Source of the DNA: Clostridiales bacterium
GTDB lineage: Bacteria > Bacillota > Clostridia > Lachnospirales > JAQSXR01
Reading direction: 5' to 3'
DNA: 64,000 nucleotides
NCBI GenBank assembly: GCA_029256575.1
Contig: JAQSXR010000003.1
Span: forward strand, 310,001-374,000
Shown here: positions 62,631 to 64,000 of the stretch, one piece after another
Layout of the letters: each line of letters starts with the position of its first letter
Position numbering within the stretch: position 1 is the first letter of the stretch
Translations under genes and position numbers: made by a program
Notes under the pieces: model-generated
Database searches by the model: none
What the model was told of the DNA's origin: nothing
The model's input: only the letters and a program-made list of their open reading frames with translations

Positions 62631-63867
62631 CAATTAGACTATATTCTCTTACAGATTCATAAATTGGCTGATTTTCTTTTTTCGGAATGCAAATTAATAA
62701 TATCATACAGCAAAGAGTGAATAACCCAATTATAAGTGCAACTGTTCTAAATGACATTATTTGTCCTAGTGCTCCTGCAATAAGTTGAAATACTATCCCA
62801 CCCACTGCAAAAATTGTATTAAACAAAGCATGAACTCTTGCCCGCATAACAGGCGGTAAATAAGATTGTACTGCTGTTTCGCGAATAGTGGCACTGGTAA
62901 TTCCAAATGCTCCACACAAGAAGCGATTCATTAACATAAAGGGGTAAGGCATAAATAGTAAAAATGCATCCATCGTATCATAAAAAGCATACACAAATTT
63001 CGTCAACATAAATCTTTTCTGAACTGGTACTTCTTTCTTATATTGAATTAACCCACCAACTACACGCCCTATTGTTTCACTACTTCTTAGAAAACCAAGC
63101 ATAGCTACCGATAACCACGGCTGTGTTTGGTAATATGCTTGTGTCATAGTCGCTACTCCACTGGAAGCCCCACTTGTAATACTCATATAAGAATAAATGT
63201 TACGAATTCCTTTCTCCTTCTTTATAAAGATAAATCCTTCCTTAATATCTTTGAAATACTGTAGAATTCCATAGGCTTCTTCACTTGGCTTATATATTTC
63301 TTTAATAAAACATTCAAGTATAACATCGATTACCGTTATTCCTGCCACTATAAAAAAGATATAGCCTATATCAAGTACTTGATATAAAAATGCTGCAACT
63401 GGTGCCATAACTATTGTAACCGTTGGATAAATAGTTCCGCTCACAGCGAATCCTTTTTGCTCTTCTCCGGTTGGAATTAGGTCAGGATACCAAGCTTGAA
63501 ATGCAAGTCGATAAAATACTGAAATAGTTCCAATAACCAATGTAAAAACAATATAAAGCAAATAGTTAAATCCAATCCTCAAAACAATAATTCCAACTAG
63601 TAAATACAGTACTGCCATAACTGCATCCAAACCTACGATCCATTTTTTCTTACCACCTTTATCAATGAATGGAGCAATAAAAATTGGAAGAATAACATCG
63701 GGTAACATTCCACATACAAGAATTATCGCTGCTAGTAACGTTGATTTTGTTTCATCAAATACGAGAAGGCTTATGGGCAAGTTCATTGCTTCTCCCCCAA
63801 TAGCAGAAAAAATAGTTGAAATCGTGATAAGGCTAAAATCTTTCGTCCATAATTTATTTTTTCTCAT
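62617..63867 (-). CDS. MFS transporter
   Basis: 416 aa, about 12 membrane helices and the usual central cytoplasmic loop. Start ATG 63867. The layout (short N-terminus, helix-rich, RARVHALFN loop between helices) fits the MFS exporters of the MFS_1/MFS_3 kind; the substrate is unknown, possibly a drug or metabolite. The ribosome binding site lies in the hairpin at 63874-63905, so expression is likely controlled there. Its 3' end overlaps its own terminator. Confidence 0.8.
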   Translation of the reverse strand: MRKNKLWTKDFSLITISTIFSAIGGEAMNLPISLLVFDETKSTLLAAIILVCGMLPDVILPIFIAPFIDKGGKKKWIVGLDAVMAVLYLLVGIIVLRIGFNYLLYIVFTLVIGTISVFYRLAFQAWYPDLIPTGEEQKGFAVSGTIYPTVTIVMAPVAAFLYQVLDIGYIFFIVAGITVIDVILECFIKEIYKPSEEAYGILQYFKDIKEGFIFIKKEKGIRNIYSYMSITSGASSGVATMTQAYYQTQPWLSVAMLGFLRSSETIGRVVGGLIQYKKEVPVQKRFMLTKFVYAFYDTMDAFLLFMPYPFMLMNRFLCGAFGITSATIRETAVQSYLPPVMRARVHALFNTIFAVGGIVFQLIAGALGQIMSFRTVALIIGLFTLCCMILLICIPKKENQPIYESVREYSLIEPAQ

Positions 63868-63905
63868 AAAAAAACTCCTTCCATGTGTAATTATATGGAA
63901 GGAGT
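63868..63905 (-). promoter_or_regulatory. Terminator-like hairpin that holds the MFS ribosome binding site
   Basis: In the leftward mRNA, ACTCCTTCCAT (from 63895-63905) can pair perfectly with ATGGAAGGAGT (from 63874-63884), loop of 10, followed by seven U and then AUG. The 3' arm carries the AAGGAG site. The structure can therefore both hide the site and end transcription just before the gene: an attenuator-like switch. Confidence 0.65.
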
Positions 63906-64000
63906 TAAGTAATGTAAATCTTTATATTTTGAGAAATTATCTATGTAATTCGAGCAATAAGTTAAGGTAATTGTTTAAAATCAAGAAAGTTCTTCTTCTA

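Overview
The window reads as a chromosome segment of a low-GC, Gram-positive, anaerobic Clostridia, most likely a Lachnospiraceae (Clostridium cluster XIVa, of the Lachnoclostridium phytofermentans kind). The basis is AT-rich DNA, strong AGGAGG-type ribosome binding sites, sigma-A promoters close to TTGACA-17-TATAAT, a class II (B12) ribonucleotide reductase, a Na+-pumping decarboxylase operon, and the ispH-rpsA and ruvAB neighbourhoods. Almost every gene lies on the minus strand. Species-level assignment is inference.

Region 1 (1 to about 10,720) is the right-hand part of an integrative element. It ends in a 57-nt 3' fragment of a tRNA-Leu(CAA) gene (10663-10719) that lacks the D-arm and 5' acceptor strand, which is what an attachment-site repeat left by tRNA-targeted integration looks like. 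The intact tRNA and the integrase should lie to the left, outside the window. The element carries a large partial protein with features of the two-barrel RNA polymerase superfamily (eukaryotic-type RdRP/YonO-like), a winged-helix replication-initiator-like protein, several unknown small proteins, an XRE-type regulator with paired operators, an excisionase-like small protein, and a cargo set of zinc-ribbon/membrane proteins. A perfect promoter followed about 80 nt later by an intrinsic terminator marks a small RNA (about 4204-4282) antisense to the leader of the replication-gene operon.

Region 2 (10,800-28,900) is core chromosome. It has a FIST sensor plus soluble chemoreceptor operon, a Nudix hydrolase, a SEDS-PBP fusion gene broken by an internal out-of-frame deletion, a U32 peptidase-family protein, zapA, a winged-helix regulator, LexA-box-controlled ruvAB, a YprB-like nuclease, cheR, the cmk-ispH-rpsA cluster, a BaiN-type flavoprotein and an RpiR regulator.

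Region 3 (29,000-46,100) holds a biotin-dependent Na+-pump operon with two different carboxyltransferases, an NrdR-box-controlled class II ribonucleotide reductase, two transmembrane chemoreceptors, aldolase-nagA-nagB, and a two-component system whose histidine kinase gene is split by a one-base slip in an A-run.

Region 4 (46,100-64,000) holds a NitT/TauT-type ABC transporter, then a carbohydrate cluster (phosphofructokinase, TIM-like isomerase, LarA-family racemase, Fsa aldolase) divergent from a LacI regulator that is translationally coupled to a His-rich, C-terminally truncated larC. Next is an ECF Ni/Co transporter (CbiM-CbiQ-CbiO), a broken ECF S-component gene, a uridine-kinase-like protein, a DUF3842 protein, pgi, glutathione peroxidase and an MFS transporter whose ribosome binding site sits inside a terminator-like hairpin. 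A shared 17-bp operator motif links the phosphofructokinase and pgi promoters. Four intergenic minisatellites with different periods (13, 15, 16 and 20 bp) are also present.
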